A stretch of DNA of 64,000 bases from SIG307 sp045596385 (GTDB lineage: Bacteria > Bacillota > Clostridia > Lachnospirales > Lachnospiraceae), in the NCBI GenBank assembly GCA_045596385.1, contig JAZOCC010000024.1, forward strand, positions 246,245-310,244, in the 5' to 3' direction. A program made the translations under genes and the position numbers. The notes below the pieces were generated by a model that saw nothing but the letters and a program-made list of their open reading frames with translations, searched no databases and was not told where the DNA came from. The first letter of the stretch is position 1, and every line of letters starts with the position of its first letter. Of the stretch, positions 17,750 through 26,971 are shown piece by piece.

Positions 17750-17959
17750 TTAGTTGCCCCACTGACCTAACCAGCCTTTATGAAAGCCTTCCTGAGATTC
17801 GGTTCCTTGCCAATATACAGTACCGTCATCACTTACAGCAACACAATTCCAGTATTCTTTTTGCTTAACGCCTTCGCCACTGGTTCCGTCTTCGGCAGAG
17901 CCCCAGGCGGTATATTTTAAATCTAATTCGTCAATGCTCGGAGTAGTCCACTTTTTCAT
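17750..17959 (-). CDS. RiPP precursor-like peptide with lasso-type leader
   Basis: A 69-residue peptide. Its N-terminus has the pattern of paeninodin-family lasso leaders: W4-x-x-P7-x-I9-x-E11-L12 and T17-A18. The remainder is Gly-, Trp- and acid-rich, has one Cys (C39) and ends G-W-L-G-Q-W-G-N. If cleavage is after A18, core positions 7-9 are Gly, Thr and Ser, so the Asp or Glu needed for a lasso ring is missing. At 51 residues the core is also too long. It has its own promoter (17-base spacer) and a good ribosome site. It lies 103 bases downstream of the asparagine-synthetase-like gene. Substrate role is inferred from leader and neighbours. Confidence 0.7.
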   Translation of the reverse strand: MKKWTTPSIDELDLKYTAWGSAEDGTSGEGVKQKEYWNCVAVSDDGTVYWQGTESQEGFHKGWLGQWGN

Positions 17960-18001
17960 AATTGTATCCCTTCTTTAAAACATGTATCAATTTGCAGAGC
18001 A

Positions 18002-18030
18002 ATCATAGCATAAAAAAGGAGTGTTTGCAA
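18002..18030 (-). promoter_or_regulatory. Dedicated promoter of precursor-like peptide
   Basis: On the minus strand: -35 TTGCAA (18025-18030), 17-base spacer, -10 TATGAT (18002-18007). This lets the small peptide be made in excess over the modifying proteins, as is usual for precursor genes. Confidence 0.65.
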
Positions 18031-18062
18031 TAAATGTTTCAAAAATGTTAGAAATAACGTGT

Positions 18063-20012
18063 TTATGTATCGGAGTCGGACACCGGTAGGAGAAAACGGA
18101 GCAGACCTTCTAATGCACAGAGATGAGTCATCCGGTCGGCATCGCCTTTTTGAGGGTGTTCAAAGACTTCAATGAAGGATAATACATGCTCTTTGTCGAT
18201 GTAATTGTCCAATAGTCCGGTGTTAAGGTGCTGCAATATCTCCGGCTTGAGGGAGTCCCAGTCTCTTCGTACCCGTTGTAACCAGTCGGTGTTTATAAGC
18301 CCGTGCTGTCCCCAGGAGTCCAGAATGGATGAGGGAAGCAGAGAGGAAAAGGAGCTGCGAATTAACCAACGTGGAATGCCGCGATGAGCAAACATCCGAA
18401 ACGGGAGACGGTAACAAAAATCTATTAGCCGGATGTCTTTTGTCGGATCACGTAGGAGCATACCGGTATGTAAACCGAACTGGGTTTCAAAGACACCGGC
18501 ATACACAAAGTAATTTGCGGGAGACAATTGCCGTTGAAAGGTTTTACGGTCCACAAACCCGTTGGAAAACAAGGCATATGCATCTCCTGAAAAACGGGTA
18601 CGCAAACTGTAGTTTTGCTTTAAGGTAATGGATAGGAAAATGTTTTCGGGAACATAGCGGGCAAAGGGGTCGCGCATATGTTTACGAAAACGATGAAAAC
18701 TTTGTAAGGAGCTGCATAGCATTTTTTTTCGACTGATATGTTCGTGCTTTGCATAGAGGTTTATCAGTCTGAGAAAAGAAACCAATTTCTTTTTGCAATA
18801 TAAGTCGTAGAGGATGTTTTCAATATAGCCGAAGGATACGGTATGGTTTCCGAAGGTTCCGCTCAATAATAATTTGCAGCCGTGAGAGGCACTGTCACAG
18901 CATATTTCATGATGGTTCGGAAATGGGGCTGTTTTATATGGCATCTCTAAAATGTTACTGCAAAGCTTCATGTCGGTAAACAGATTTTTCCCCTGGTTAT
19001 TCAATACGATTGTCCGGATATTCGGGTATTGCTTTGCAAGCTCGGTTACAAAAACAGACTCGTCATAAACTGCTTTGCTTCCTGCCCGTCTTTCCCTCGG
19101 ATAATAAGGAACAAAGGTATAGGAATGAAGTGTCTTGTCCTTTTTGGCAAGCTCTTTTGCGGCAAGAACACCTATACTTGTGGAGTCCAGACCGCTGCTC
19201 ATGGAGATGCCGGTCTCACCGGAGGTGCGTAGGGCGTCCCGGACACAATTCTCATACAGAGCCAGAAAATACTTGCTGTATTCTTTTGCGGAGCGGCATC
19301 GGTTTTGCGGAGCGGAACCCGGTGTCCAATAGGTGACCGGAGAAGCACCGGCCTTGGTCAGTGTAAGACGGGTGGCAGGCAGCATCAGGGAAATTTCCCG
19401 ATACGGGGTTTCGCCGGGAACTACATAGACAACGGATGCGTTTGCTAAAAGAAAATCCTTGTGATAGTTGATGTTAGGGGTTACTTCCGGGAAAAGCTTT
19501 AACAGCGGTTCCATGCGGGTGGAAAAGGCAAGAAGACCGTTTTGAAGGATATAATAGAGGCTACGGGATGAGGTATGGTCGGAAAACAGAGTCATGGTTC
19601 GTGTGTTTTCTTCCCAAACCGCAAAGGAAAACAGACCGCGAAAATGTGTTACGCAGTCGTTGCCGAAGGTAAGATAGCTATAATACATCAGGGTGCCGTC
19701 CGGGGCATCGGCAAGCACATGCTTGTTATAACCATGGACGGACAGTAGGTCAATCAGTTCCTCACGGTTGTCCAGCAGACAATCGGCAGTAAATAGAAGT
19801 CCCCGTTCCGGATGGCGGATCGGAAGTTGTTCCTGTTCTGCTTCCGTTGTAATGTATTGGATGCCGCAGCCAAAAAAAGCGTCTGTTCCGAAGACGCTTT
19901 CGTAGCGGTCGATTTTACAACTTTTTTTGTAGGTTGACTCGAATAGCTGTGCACAGTGTTCCGGTATGGAGCAATCCGGAGAAAGTGCAACGATTCCCCA
20001 AATGGCTGACAT
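18063..20012 (-). CDS. Asparagine synthetase / lasso-cyclase-like protein
   Basis: Protein of 649 residues built like asparagine synthetase B and lasso peptide cyclases. It has an N-terminal class II glutaminase-like domain (about 1-200) and a C-terminal ATP-PPi synthetase domain with the PP-loop S273-G-L-D-S277. Residue 2 is Ser, so the catalytic Cys2 of a true glutaminase is absent. That is the usual state in lasso cyclases, which adenylate an acidic side chain rather than hydrolyse glutamine. It lies between the kinase-like gene (24 bases upstream) and the precursor-like gene. The fold is confident; the substrate is inferred. It could also make another amide or ester bond on the peptide. 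Confidence 0.8.
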   Translation of the reverse strand: MSAIWGIVALSPDCSIPEHCAQLFESTYKKSCKIDRYESVFGTDAFFGCGIQYITTEAEQEQLPIRHPERGLLFTADCLLDNREELIDLLSVHGYNKHVLADAPDGTLMYYSYLTFGNDCVTHFRGLFSFAVWEENTRTMTLFSDHTSSRSLYYILQNGLLAFSTRMEPLLKLFPEVTPNINYHKDFLLANASVVYVVPGETPYREISLMLPATRLTLTKAGASPVTYWTPGSAPQNRCRSAKEYSKYFLALYENCVRDALRTSGETGISMSSGLDSTSIGVLAAKELAKKDKTLHSYTFVPYYPRERRAGSKAVYDESVFVTELAKQYPNIRTIVLNNQGKNLFTDMKLCSNILEMPYKTAPFPNHHEICCDSASHGCKLLLSGTFGNHTVSFGYIENILYDLYCKKKLVSFLRLINLYAKHEHISRKKMLCSSLQSFHRFRKHMRDPFARYVPENIFLSITLKQNYSLRTRFSGDAYALFSNGFVDRKTFQRQLSPANYFVYAGVFETQFGLHTGMLLRDPTKDIRLIDFCYRLPFRMFAHRGIPRWLIRSSFSSLLPSSILDSWGQHGLINTDWLQRVRRDWDSLKPEILQHLNTGLLDNYIDKEHVLSFIEVFEHPQKGDADRMTHLCALEGLLRFLLPVSDSDT

Positions 20013-20036
20013 AGGTTCTCCTTTATATGTGGGTTG

Positions 20037-20933
20037 CTAGATAATGTGTGTAAGCAACTCAGAAACGATTTCTTTGCTGTACTCCCTGTTGGCAGGCCGT
20101 TCAATCAGATAAACCGGTATACGGGATGCCAGATGTAAACCAACGACTCCGTTTTCCGGTGCATAAAGGGATTCGCCGAGGAGAGGCTTTAAAAACATTG
20201 CATTCATGCAGGTTTGAAATTTTGCGACACCGGATAATTCGGTAACGGTAAGGCTGTCGTTCTCTGTAACGGTTAAAAAGGCAAGTCCGCAGACCGGAAC
20301 CGGTGCAGTAGGAAATATGCCTTTGTAAGGGACGAGGAATTTATCTTTGTGTTCGTCAATATATATCAACTCCTCCGATGGGAGAGCAAGGCGTTCTACC
20401 GCATCACGACACAATTTTTGGTAAGGAAAGGCCGGACTGGCGGAAACGGTGTTGTTATCGTTAAAATGTAAAACAGAAATGTCGTCTGCCAGAAAGGTAT
20501 AGCCCCGGGACAACAGTTCCCGGGTGACGGTCGACTTTCCGCTACCGCTGTTGCCGCAAATAAGGAGTGCACCGTCAGATACTGCTACGCAGGAGCCGTG
20601 TAAGGGGAGACGCTCTTGCTGATAGCATAGCATGGAGAGCCCCCAGCCCAACAGGTATGCGCCTAATAGCAAATCGGAGACGTTTCCTTTTCTTTCATAA
20701 GAAATGCGTTTGCCTTGTTCCACCAGAAGATAGCAGTAGGAATTGGATAAATAACTTACTTCTTTTTCAATATGGGAATAACATGTTTGCTCACGTTTGA
20801 ACTGTACAGGAAAAGAAGCCTCGGCTACGGTAATCTGCGGAAGCGCCTCGGCGTCTTCTGCGGATACGGTCTGAAGCTGAGGAAATGCGATATCGGATAA
20901 AAGGCACATGCCGTAAATGCGATACTGATACAT
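20037..20933 (-). CDS. HPr-kinase-like protein (RiPP K-type)
   Basis: Protein of 298 residues resembling the P-loop core of HPr kinase/phosphorylase. Walker A G127-N-S-G-S-G-K-S-T135 is followed by an acidic pair D150-D151, and the LPLHGS segment precedes it. The N-terminal HPr-kinase domain is replaced by an unrelated ~110-residue region. I chose ATG 20933, which has AAAGGA upstream; the frame extends to 21005 without a ribosome site. In paeninodin-type clusters a homologous kinase phosphorylates the terminal Ser of the precursor. Here the adjacent precursor ends in Asn, whereas the distant one at 49792 ends in Ser. First gene of the cluster behind a consensus promoter. Confidence 0.78.
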   Translation of the reverse strand: MYQYRIYGMCLLSDIAFPQLQTVSAEDAEALPQITVAEASFPVQFKREQTCYSHIEKEVSYLSNSYCYLLVEQGKRISYERKGNVSDLLLGAYLLGWGLSMLCYQQERLPLHGSCVAVSDGALLICGNSGSGKSTVTRELLSRGYTFLADDISVLHFNDNNTVSASPAFPYQKLCRDAVERLALPSEELIYIDEHKDKFLVPYKGIFPTAPVPVCGLAFLTVTENDSLTVTELSGVAKFQTCMNAMFLKPLLGESLYAPENGVVGLHLASRIPVYLIERPANREYSKEIVSELLTHII

Positions 20934-20976
20934 AAGCCATCCTTTCTTTGCAGGTGAAACAAAATTCTTCAGTTTC

Positions 20977-21005
20977 ATTATAGAGGCAATTGAACGGAAA
21001 AACAA
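20977..21005 (-). promoter_or_regulatory. Promoter of the kinase-cyclase genes
   Basis: On the minus strand: -35 TTGTTT (21000-21005), 17-base spacer, perfect -10 TATAAT (20977-20982), about 45 bases before the chosen start. Confidence 0.7.
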
Positions 21006-21181
21006 TATAACAATATTATCGAATGTTTCATCTTATTGAGAAGTGTGAAAATTCAGTGGACGAGTACGTAAAATATATGGTAAAATGGATTTATACGGCG
21101 GATGGTACACGAATTGTTTTTTTGGTTGTTTATGAAACAATATGAACATCTGCATGAATTCTGGAAGGGAAGGTATCAGGT

Positions 21182-23185
21182 ATGATTTATTATGTGAATC
21201 AAAATGCGGGCCGTGAGGGAAACGGTAGCAAGGAGATGCCGTTTAAACGTATCAACGAGGCGGCAAAGGTAGCAAAGCCGGGGGATGAAGTTGTGGTGGC
21301 GCCGGGGATTTACAGAGAGTATGTGGACCCGGTCAATGCGGGATTGGAGGATGCCCGTATTACTTATCGCAGTGAAGTGCCGCTTGGGGCGGTGATTACC
21401 GGTGCGGAGGACGCAACGGGCTGGACACATTATGAAGGAAATGTATGGGTATATCGCGTAAACAACGGAGTATTCGGAAATTACAATCCGTATACGACAT
21501 TTGTTTGCGGTGACTGGTATTTTGCTCCGGTGGTACGTCATACCGGTGCGGTATATTTGAATGACCGTCAGTTGTATGAAACCGTTACCTTAGAGGAGTG
21601 TATTAAGGCAGAAGTATATCAGCCGTCCTGGGAGCCGGAGTGGTCCGTTTACAAGTGGTACACGGAGCAGGACGGGGACGAGACGGTAATTTACGCCAAC
21701 TTCCAGGGGAAGAACCCGAACGAAGAGAAGGTAGAGATTAACGTCCGCAGAAATTGCTTTATGCCGTCGAAAACCGGTGTAAACTACATTACGGTCAGTG
21801 GTTTTAATATGAACAAGGCAGCGACTACATGGGCGCCGCCGGCAGCTTATCAGGACGGTCTCATCGGACCGCACTGGAGTAAAGGTTGGATTATCGAGGA
21901 TTGTGAAATCAGCAACAGTAAGTGTTGCGGTATTTCCCTCGGAAAGTATTACGACGAAGAAAACGACCACTATTTTACCAATAAATATGTGAAGAGCCCG
22001 ACCCAGATGGAGCGTGACGCGGTTTGCCGCGGTCAGTACCATGGCTGGCTTAAGGAGAAGGTCGGTAGCCATATCGTAAGACGCTGTCACATTTACCGTT
22101 GCGAGCAGACCGGTATCGTAGGCCGTATGGGGTGTGTATTCAGCTTGATTGAAGACAATCATATTCACCATATCAATAATATGCAGCAGTTGGGCGGTGC
22201 GGAGATTTCCGGCATTAAGCTCCATGCGGCAATCGACGTAGTGATGCGCAGAAATCATATCCACCATTCCACCATGGGTATCTGGTGCGACTGGCAGGCT
22301 CAGGGGACCCGTATTTCCCAGAATCTCCTTCACGATAACTATATGCCGGAGGGGGCAACCCGTGCCGAGGGAGCGATGATGTGCCAGGATATTTTTATCG
22401 AGGTAAGCCATGGTCCGACCCTTATTGATAATAATATTATGCTGTCTAAGGCTTCCGTGCGTGTGGCAACGGAGGGCGTGGCACTGGTACATAACCTGAT
22501 TTTAGGTGCCTTTACGTCGGTAGGCGGCGGTGTGGATAATACGGTCAACGGCAAAAATCAGCCGCGTTACACACCGTACCACATCAGACATCGTACCGAG
22601 GTAGCCGGTTTTATGACTATTCTCCACGGCGACAACCGGTTCTATAACAATATTTTTGTACAGAATTGGCCGGTGGAAGTGCAGGAAGAGAAGGAAGATA
22701 TGGGCTTCCGAATGAGAGAAAACGATGTGGTAGGTACCGCTATTTGGGATGGGTATCCGACCTATGACGAATGGCTGTCCCACTTTGAGTTCGATAAGCC
22801 GGCAAACATGGGCAAGCTGGCGCAATGGCACTTTGACCATCTTCCGGTCTGGTCCAAGGGAAATGCGTTCTTTAACGGTGCAAAGGCTTGGGAGCATGAG
22901 GAGAACTTCCTTATGGATGATACCAATAAGGTATTTGTGGAGCTTGTGGAGAAGGACGGCGTATACACCTTAAAGACCAATGTATATGATTTCCTGGGCG
23001 ATTTCCGTGACGGTATGGTAACCAGCGATATCCTGGGCTATGCGTTTGAGCCGGAGCAGCGCTTCGAGGATCCGGACGGAACGGCAATTACCTTTGATAC
23101 CGACTATCTGGGTGAGCATCGTCCGGTAGAACCGGTTCCGGGACCATTTGCCGGCAAGGAAGCAGCGGCAAAAGTACTTTTCTAA
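21182..23185 (+). CDS. GH120 beta-xylosidase
   Basis: Glycoside hydrolase family 120 enzyme that releases xylose from xylo-oligosaccharides. The 667-residue product follows the family along its length: YYVNQNAGREGNGS...PFKRINEAAKVAKPGDEV at the N-terminus, then a right-handed beta-helix. The nucleophile matches Asp370 in WCDWQAQGTRIS, and the acid/base matches Glu407 in FIEVSHGP. Between them is an insertion of about 14 residues. No signal peptide is present, so it acts in the cytoplasm on imported oligosaccharides. The start has GGAAGGTATCAGGT upstream. It is monocistronic and is followed by a large palindromic element. Confidence 0.9.
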   Translation: MIYYVNQNAGREGNGSKEMPFKRINEAAKVAKPGDEVVVAPGIYREYVDPVNAGLEDARITYRSEVPLGAVITGAEDATGWTHYEGNVWVYRVNNGVFGNYNPYTTFVCGDWYFAPVVRHTGAVYLNDRQLYETVTLEECIKAEVYQPSWEPEWSVYKWYTEQDGDETVIYANFQGKNPNEEKVEINVRRNCFMPSKTGVNYITVSGFNMNKAATTWAPPAAYQDGLIGPHWSKGWIIEDCEISNSKCCGISLGKYYDEENDHYFTNKYVKSPTQMERDAVCRGQYHGWLKEKVGSHIVRRCHIYRCEQTGIVGRMGCVFSLIEDNHIHHINNMQQLGGAEISGIKLHAAIDVVMRRNHIHHSTMGIWCDWQAQGTRISQNLLHDNYMPEGATRAEGAMMCQDIFIEVSHGPTLIDNNIMLSKASVRVATEGVALVHNLILGAFTSVGGGVDNTVNGKNQPRYTPYHIRHRTEVAGFMTILHGDNRFYNNIFVQNWPVEVQEEKEDMGFRMRENDVVGTAIWDGYPTYDEWLSHFEFDKPANMGKLAQWHFDHLPVWSKGNAFFNGAKAWEHEENFLMDDTNKVFVELVEKDGVYTLKTNVYDFLGDFRDGMVTSDILGYAFEPEQRFEDPDGTAITFDTDYLGEHRPVEPVPGPFAGKEAAAKVLF

Positions 23186-23187
23186 AC

Positions 23188-23475
23188 GTGGAAGGGGGGC
23201 AGAAATTGCCCCCTTTTTTTGAGAGTTTCGAACATTGGGGGCGATAGAAGTGATTCCATTTTTGCAAGTCGCAACGCTTCGTCAATCTTCCTCTAATCGA
23301 TTCTAAACGTCTCTCGGGTGTGGCCTCGAGACTTAGAATCGCTAAGAGGTGATATCGACTGCGCTAAGTGCGCGACCCTTCGGGAAAAGCAAAAACGAAA
23401 TCACTTCTATCGCCCCCAATGTTCTAAGTTTCTGAAAAAGGGAAGGTGCAATTTCTGTCCCCCCCTTTTTTGAAG
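23188..23475. repeat. Large palindromic element, possible MITE or structured RNA
   Basis: A perfect 26-bp inverted repeat (23230-23255 and 23399-23424) encloses about 140 bases that are themselves mostly self-complementary: TTTTTGC near 23259 with GCAAAAA near 23390, and CCTCT..CGATTCTAA near 23292 with TTAGAATCG..AGAGG near 23332. Outside the perfect arms the symmetry continues imperfectly. GGGGGGCAGAAATTGC plus a T-run at the left is mirrored by a GCAATTTCTG-C-run-T-run at the right. The whole ~285 bases could fold into one long hairpin. No transposase or target duplication is evident. Confidence 0.75.
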
Positions 23476-23600
23476 CACATCAAAAATATCAAATTTCAAT
23501 GTGCAAGGTTTCTTTCGCCTCGTTTTTGGTGTATAATAAGTATGAGGGAAAAAGATATTGCTGTTGTTACAAAGGGTTATATAACTAAGGGGGATTACAA

Positions 23601-24842
23601 ATGAAGAAGGAGAAAATCAAACGTTTTAACTTTGAGAAGAAGCCGATTTCGCCGACGTTTATTATGGGTTTGGCGAAGGGAATTATCAGTTTCCCGGATT
23701 TGCGGAAGCGGAAGGCGGTGCTTACCAAGGTTGGGATGGATGAGATTGAGGGGAAGCCGTATTTGCTTTTGGTGACCCATTCTTCCATGGTGGATTTTAA
23801 TCTGATGTTAAAGGGGACGCATCCGTACAAGGTGAATAATGTGATGACCCTGGAGGGGTTTAAGACTTATACCGAGCCGTTGATGCGGTCGTTGGGGGTG
23901 CTGGGAACCCGGAAGTTTGTGACGGATTTGCATTTGGTCAAGAATATGAAGTATTGCGTGGATAAGTTGAAAAGTATCTTCGTGTTGTTTCCGGAGGCAC
24001 GGTATTCTCTGGACGGGTGTACGTCGTATTTGCCGGATTCGTTGGGAAAGATGGTACGACTTCTCGGTGTGCCGGTAGTGGTACTGATGATTCACGGGAA
24101 TTTTGTGACCTGTCCCCAGTGGAATAAGAAAAATAAAAAGACCTTTGTGGAAGCGGAAATGAAACCGATTATTACCGTGGAGGAGACAAAGTCCTTGTCC
24201 GTGGATGAAATCAATGCGCGGATTGCAGACAATTTCCGGTACGATGATTATGCATGGCAGAGAGACAATAAAATCAAAATCGACCATCCGGACCGGGCGG
24301 ACGGCTTACATGCGCTTTTGTATAAGTGTCCGGCTTGTAAGGCGGAGCATCAGACCGATTCTGCAGGGACGAAGCTTTGGTGCAATTGTTGTAAGAAGAC
24401 ATGGGAGATGGACGAATACGGACGGTTGCACGCTTTGGAGGGCGAGACGGAGTTTGCCCATATTCCGGACTGGAGTAATTGGGAACGTGCCTGCGTCAGA
24501 GAAGAAATCGACAACGGCACCTACTACTTTGAGGATGAGGTTCGGATTGAGACTCTGCCGAATGCTTGGAAGTTTTACAAGCAAGGCATGGGTAAGCTCA
24601 TTCAGACACCGGAAGAAACAAGAGTGGAGTGTACTTATTACGGAGAACCGTATGTACTTCGACGTAGTGCAAAAAGCTTGGAAAGTATGCATATCGAGTA
24701 TGATTATCTGGGAAGAGGGGATTGCGTGGACATTTCCATACCGGACGACAGTTTCTGGTGTTATCTGACGAAACGGGACGCCATTACGAAGATTTCCTTT
24801 GCGACGGAGGAGATACATAAGCGGGCGGTAGGAAAGCGGTAG
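23601..24842 (+). CDS. PlsC-like 1-acylglycerol-3-phosphate acyltransferase with zinc ribbon
   Basis: Membrane-associated acyltransferase of 413 residues. It has the H-x4-D motif of glycerophosphate acyltransferases (HSSMVD, about 59-64), the LFPEARYS box near 134 and the LLGVPVVVLMIHGN segment. From about residue 240 there is an additional region with a four-cysteine zinc ribbon (CPAC...CNCC, about 238-266) followed by a C-terminal beta-rich part. The zinc ribbon is not part of a standard PlsC. The start follows AAGGGGG. A good -10 (TATAAT at 23532) lies upstream, though its -35 is poor. Acylation of a lipid is likely; the exact acceptor is not known. Confidence 0.8.
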   Translation: MKKEKIKRFNFEKKPISPTFIMGLAKGIISFPDLRKRKAVLTKVGMDEIEGKPYLLLVTHSSMVDFNLMLKGTHPYKVNNVMTLEGFKTYTEPLMRSLGVLGTRKFVTDLHLVKNMKYCVDKLKSIFVLFPEARYSLDGCTSYLPDSLGKMVRLLGVPVVVLMIHGNFVTCPQWNKKNKKTFVEAEMKPIITVEETKSLSVDEINARIADNFRYDDYAWQRDNKIKIDHPDRADGLHALLYKCPACKAEHQTDSAGTKLWCNCCKKTWEMDEYGRLHALEGETEFAHIPDWSNWERACVREEIDNGTYYFEDEVRIETLPNAWKFYKQGMGKLIQTPEETRVECTYYGEPYVLRRSAKSLESMHIEYDYLGRGDCVDISIPDDSFWCYLTKRDAITKISFATEEIHKRAVGKR

Positions 24843-24901
24843 TGCATATACAGCGGATTTTCTTGAATATGGGAGATAGCGCAAGTTTACAGAAAAGAAA
24901 G

Positions 24902-24925
24902 GAGAGGAGGCAGGTGCCCCCTCTC
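24902..24925. terminator. Hairpin between convergent acyltransferase and C39 genes
   Basis: Arms GAGAGGAGGCA (24902-24912) and TGCCCCCTCTC (24915-24925) with one mismatch and a very short loop, followed on the minus strand by a T-rich tract. Confidence 0.5.
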
Positions 24926-24941
24926 TTGTTTATTCTGGCTA

Positions 24942-26525
24942 TTATTTAATCGTAAAGCTTCTGGTAGCTGTTTTGGTAGTACCGGAAGTATCGGTGGCGG
25001 TAATCTTTAAGGTGTAGTTGCCCTTGGAAAGGGAACCGAACTTCAGATTCTGATTCAGCGCAGTATTCTTAATGGTTACAGAGGTACTGTTCGGCTGAAT
25101 GGTAACCTTTTGAACCGTAGTGCCGGAAGCGTTTACAAAGGAACCGACAATCTTTGTAATTTTGTAGTTAGAGGTTACGGTTCCGGTAATGTTACAACCC
25201 TTGCCCTGCTGAATGGTTGTAGAAGCCAGGGACGGGGAAACGGTGAGCTTGGATGCGGCGGAAACTGCCTTTACCGTAAAGCTGATAGAACTGGTTTTAC
25301 TCTTTCCGGAAGAGTCCTTTGCAGTGATCTTTAAGGTGTAGCTTCCTGCGGAAAGCTGACCGAATTTCAGGCCGGAGTTGATTGCGGTACCGGAGAGCGA
25401 TACGGATTTGCTGTTTGGTGTAATGCTCTTGCTCTGTACGGTAGTGCCGGAGGAATTTACGATTTTACCTACGACACTGGTAATGTTGTAATTAGACGTT
25501 ACCGTTCCGGAAATGTTACAGGATTTTCCCTGGGTAATGGTTGTGGTTGCCATAGACGGAGAAACGGTAAGTGTGGAGGTTTTTGCCTTCACGGTAAAAC
25601 TGATACTGGAAGTCTTGCTCTTTCCGGAGGCATCCTTTGCGGTTACCTTTAAGGTGTAGCTGCCGGCGGAAAGGGAACCGAACTTTAACTTGGAGTTAAT
25701 TGCCGTATTGCCGAGAGAAACAGACGTACTGTTCGGCTTAATGGTCTGGGTCTGAACTGCCGTACCGGAGGAATTTACAATTTTACCTACCACACTTTCG
25801 ATTAAGTAGTTGGAGGTTACTTTGCCGGAAATGTTGCAGGAGCTTCCTACCGTAATAGAGGTGGAGGCCAGTGACGGGGATACGCTTAACTTAGAAGTAG
25901 CGTTGGTGTAGGAACAGATACCGAAGTCTGCACCGGTTTTTCTTCTTTGAGAAGTAATCGTATCCAACGAATAATACTGTCCGGTTCTTTTGGAACTATT
26001 AGGGTCGTTGACCCTAATCATCTCTACGGAATTTTCCACTTTGTAGCCGGTCAATACGATATAGTGGCCGCTGCCTGTGAAGGTACCTTTTCCCATGTGT
26101 GCGATAACCGGCTTTCCTGCCTTAATCGCTTTCACAACATCGGAAGAAGAATCGGTCCAGGTACAGGTGACACCGTAAAGAGCATTTAACTTGGAAACGG
26201 CGTCATGAGACAGACCGTCGCCGTAATAATACCCATTGTCATAAGCCCACTGGAACAGAGTTTCCGGTGTTTGTGTTTTATTCCCCGTATAGAAGCGGAT
26301 GGCCATGGAAGCACTGGTAGCTCCGCAACCGGAAGAACTGACGGATCTTGGTTCGCCATCGATGGTGCAAATGGTTTTTGTGTAGTCAGTCTGGTAAATT
26401 ACAGGAATATTATTTTCGTACTTGGTTGCTGCGTTTGCCGCAAAAGCGGTGGAAGACAGAACCATGACAAAGGCAAGTAAAAATGCCAGAATCGGTCTAT
26501 AGATATTTTTGTTATGTTTTTTCAT
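24942..26525 (-). CDS. Secreted C39-like cysteine peptidase with three tandem C-terminal domains
   Basis: Exported protein of 527 residues. A signal peptide (about 1-33, ending AFAANAA) precedes a C39_2-type papain-fold domain with Cys67 in SGCGATSAS, His154 in GSGHYIVLTGY and Asp174 in VNDPN. Three tandem beta-sandwich-like repeats follow at about 212-315, 316-420 and 422-527. Each contains TSNYxI, a Val-Gly-x-x-Val-Asn segment, a LKFGxLSxGxYTLKxTA segment and a TSSISFTVK-type end. The repeats are near-identical in DNA too, a sign of recent duplication. They may bind cell wall or extracellular material. A promoter lies about 260 bases upstream. The function (peptidase, or amidase-like processing) is inferred. 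Confidence 0.82.
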   Translation of the reverse strand: MKKHNKNIYRPILAFLLAFVMVLSSTAFAANAATKYENNIPVIYQTDYTKTICTIDGEPRSVSSSGCGATSASMAIRFYTGNKTQTPETLFQWAYDNGYYYGDGLSHDAVSKLNALYGVTCTWTDSSSDVVKAIKAGKPVIAHMGKGTFTGSGHYIVLTGYKVENSVEMIRVNDPNSSKRTGQYYSLDTITSQRRKTGADFGICSYTNATSKLSVSPSLASTSITVGSSCNISGKVTSNYLIESVVGKIVNSSGTAVQTQTIKPNSTSVSLGNTAINSKLKFGSLSAGSYTLKVTAKDASGKSKTSSISFTVKAKTSTLTVSPSMATTTITQGKSCNISGTVTSNYNITSVVGKIVNSSGTTVQSKSITPNSKSVSLSGTAINSGLKFGQLSAGSYTLKITAKDSSGKSKTSSISFTVKAVSAASKLTVSPSLASTTIQQGKGCNITGTVTSNYKITKIVGSFVNASGTTVQKVTIQPNSTSVTIKNTALNQNLKFGSLSKGNYTLKITATDTSGTTKTATRSFTIK

Positions 26526-26895
26526 TCTTTCTTCTCTTCTTTCTTTTTATTTTGTATGTTACTTTTTATATTGCTTTTTGAAACATGTCGTTTGTTTGTC
26601 GTTACATTCCTCCTTTTTTAATAGAAATCGTGAACCTCCTTTCTTTTGTAGTACTCGAACCCTGTTAATCGTTTTTTGGTGCAATACCATGATAGGATGG
26701 ATTGTAGGCCGAATGCGGCCGGATAGATTTTCTGTTGAACACAGAAAGAAAAATATAACACCTCACCTAATTAACGAAACGCATTGTAACACCGATGAAA
26801 TGTATTTGCAATACGAATTGCATATATAAAAGAAATAATTCAGATAATTGAAAGAAAATATTAAGAAAAATAAGTGTAGTAAAACCGCAAAAAAA
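26526..26895. other. AT-rich region upstream of the C39-like gene
   Basis: No credible gene. On the minus strand it holds a promoter (TTGCAA 26806-26811, 17-base spacer, TACAAT 26783-26788) and a leader of about 250 bases before the C39-like ATG. The leader contains two Shine-Dalgarno-like sites, GGAGG near 26635 and 26609. The second is followed at once by ATG-TAA, a minimal open frame. I do not recognise a riboswitch. Confidence 0.45.
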
Positions 26896-26942
26896 CATAG
26901 AGGGGTATCCGCCGGTTATCGGTTTGGGATACGCCCTCTATG
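26889..26942 (-). terminator. Terminator of the lipoprotein esterase gene
   Basis: Arms 26896-26910 and 26927-26942 pair nearly perfectly (CATAGAGGG...CCCTCTATG). On the minus strand they are followed by seven Ts (26889-26895). Confidence 0.85.
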
Positions 26943-26971
26943 CAATGGAATGTAAGTCTTATATGATAGAA

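Noticed and set aside
17750..17959. Canonical lasso peptide
   Set aside because: No Asp or Glu at core positions 7-9 under the expected cleavage, and the core is too long; kept only as RiPP precursor-like.
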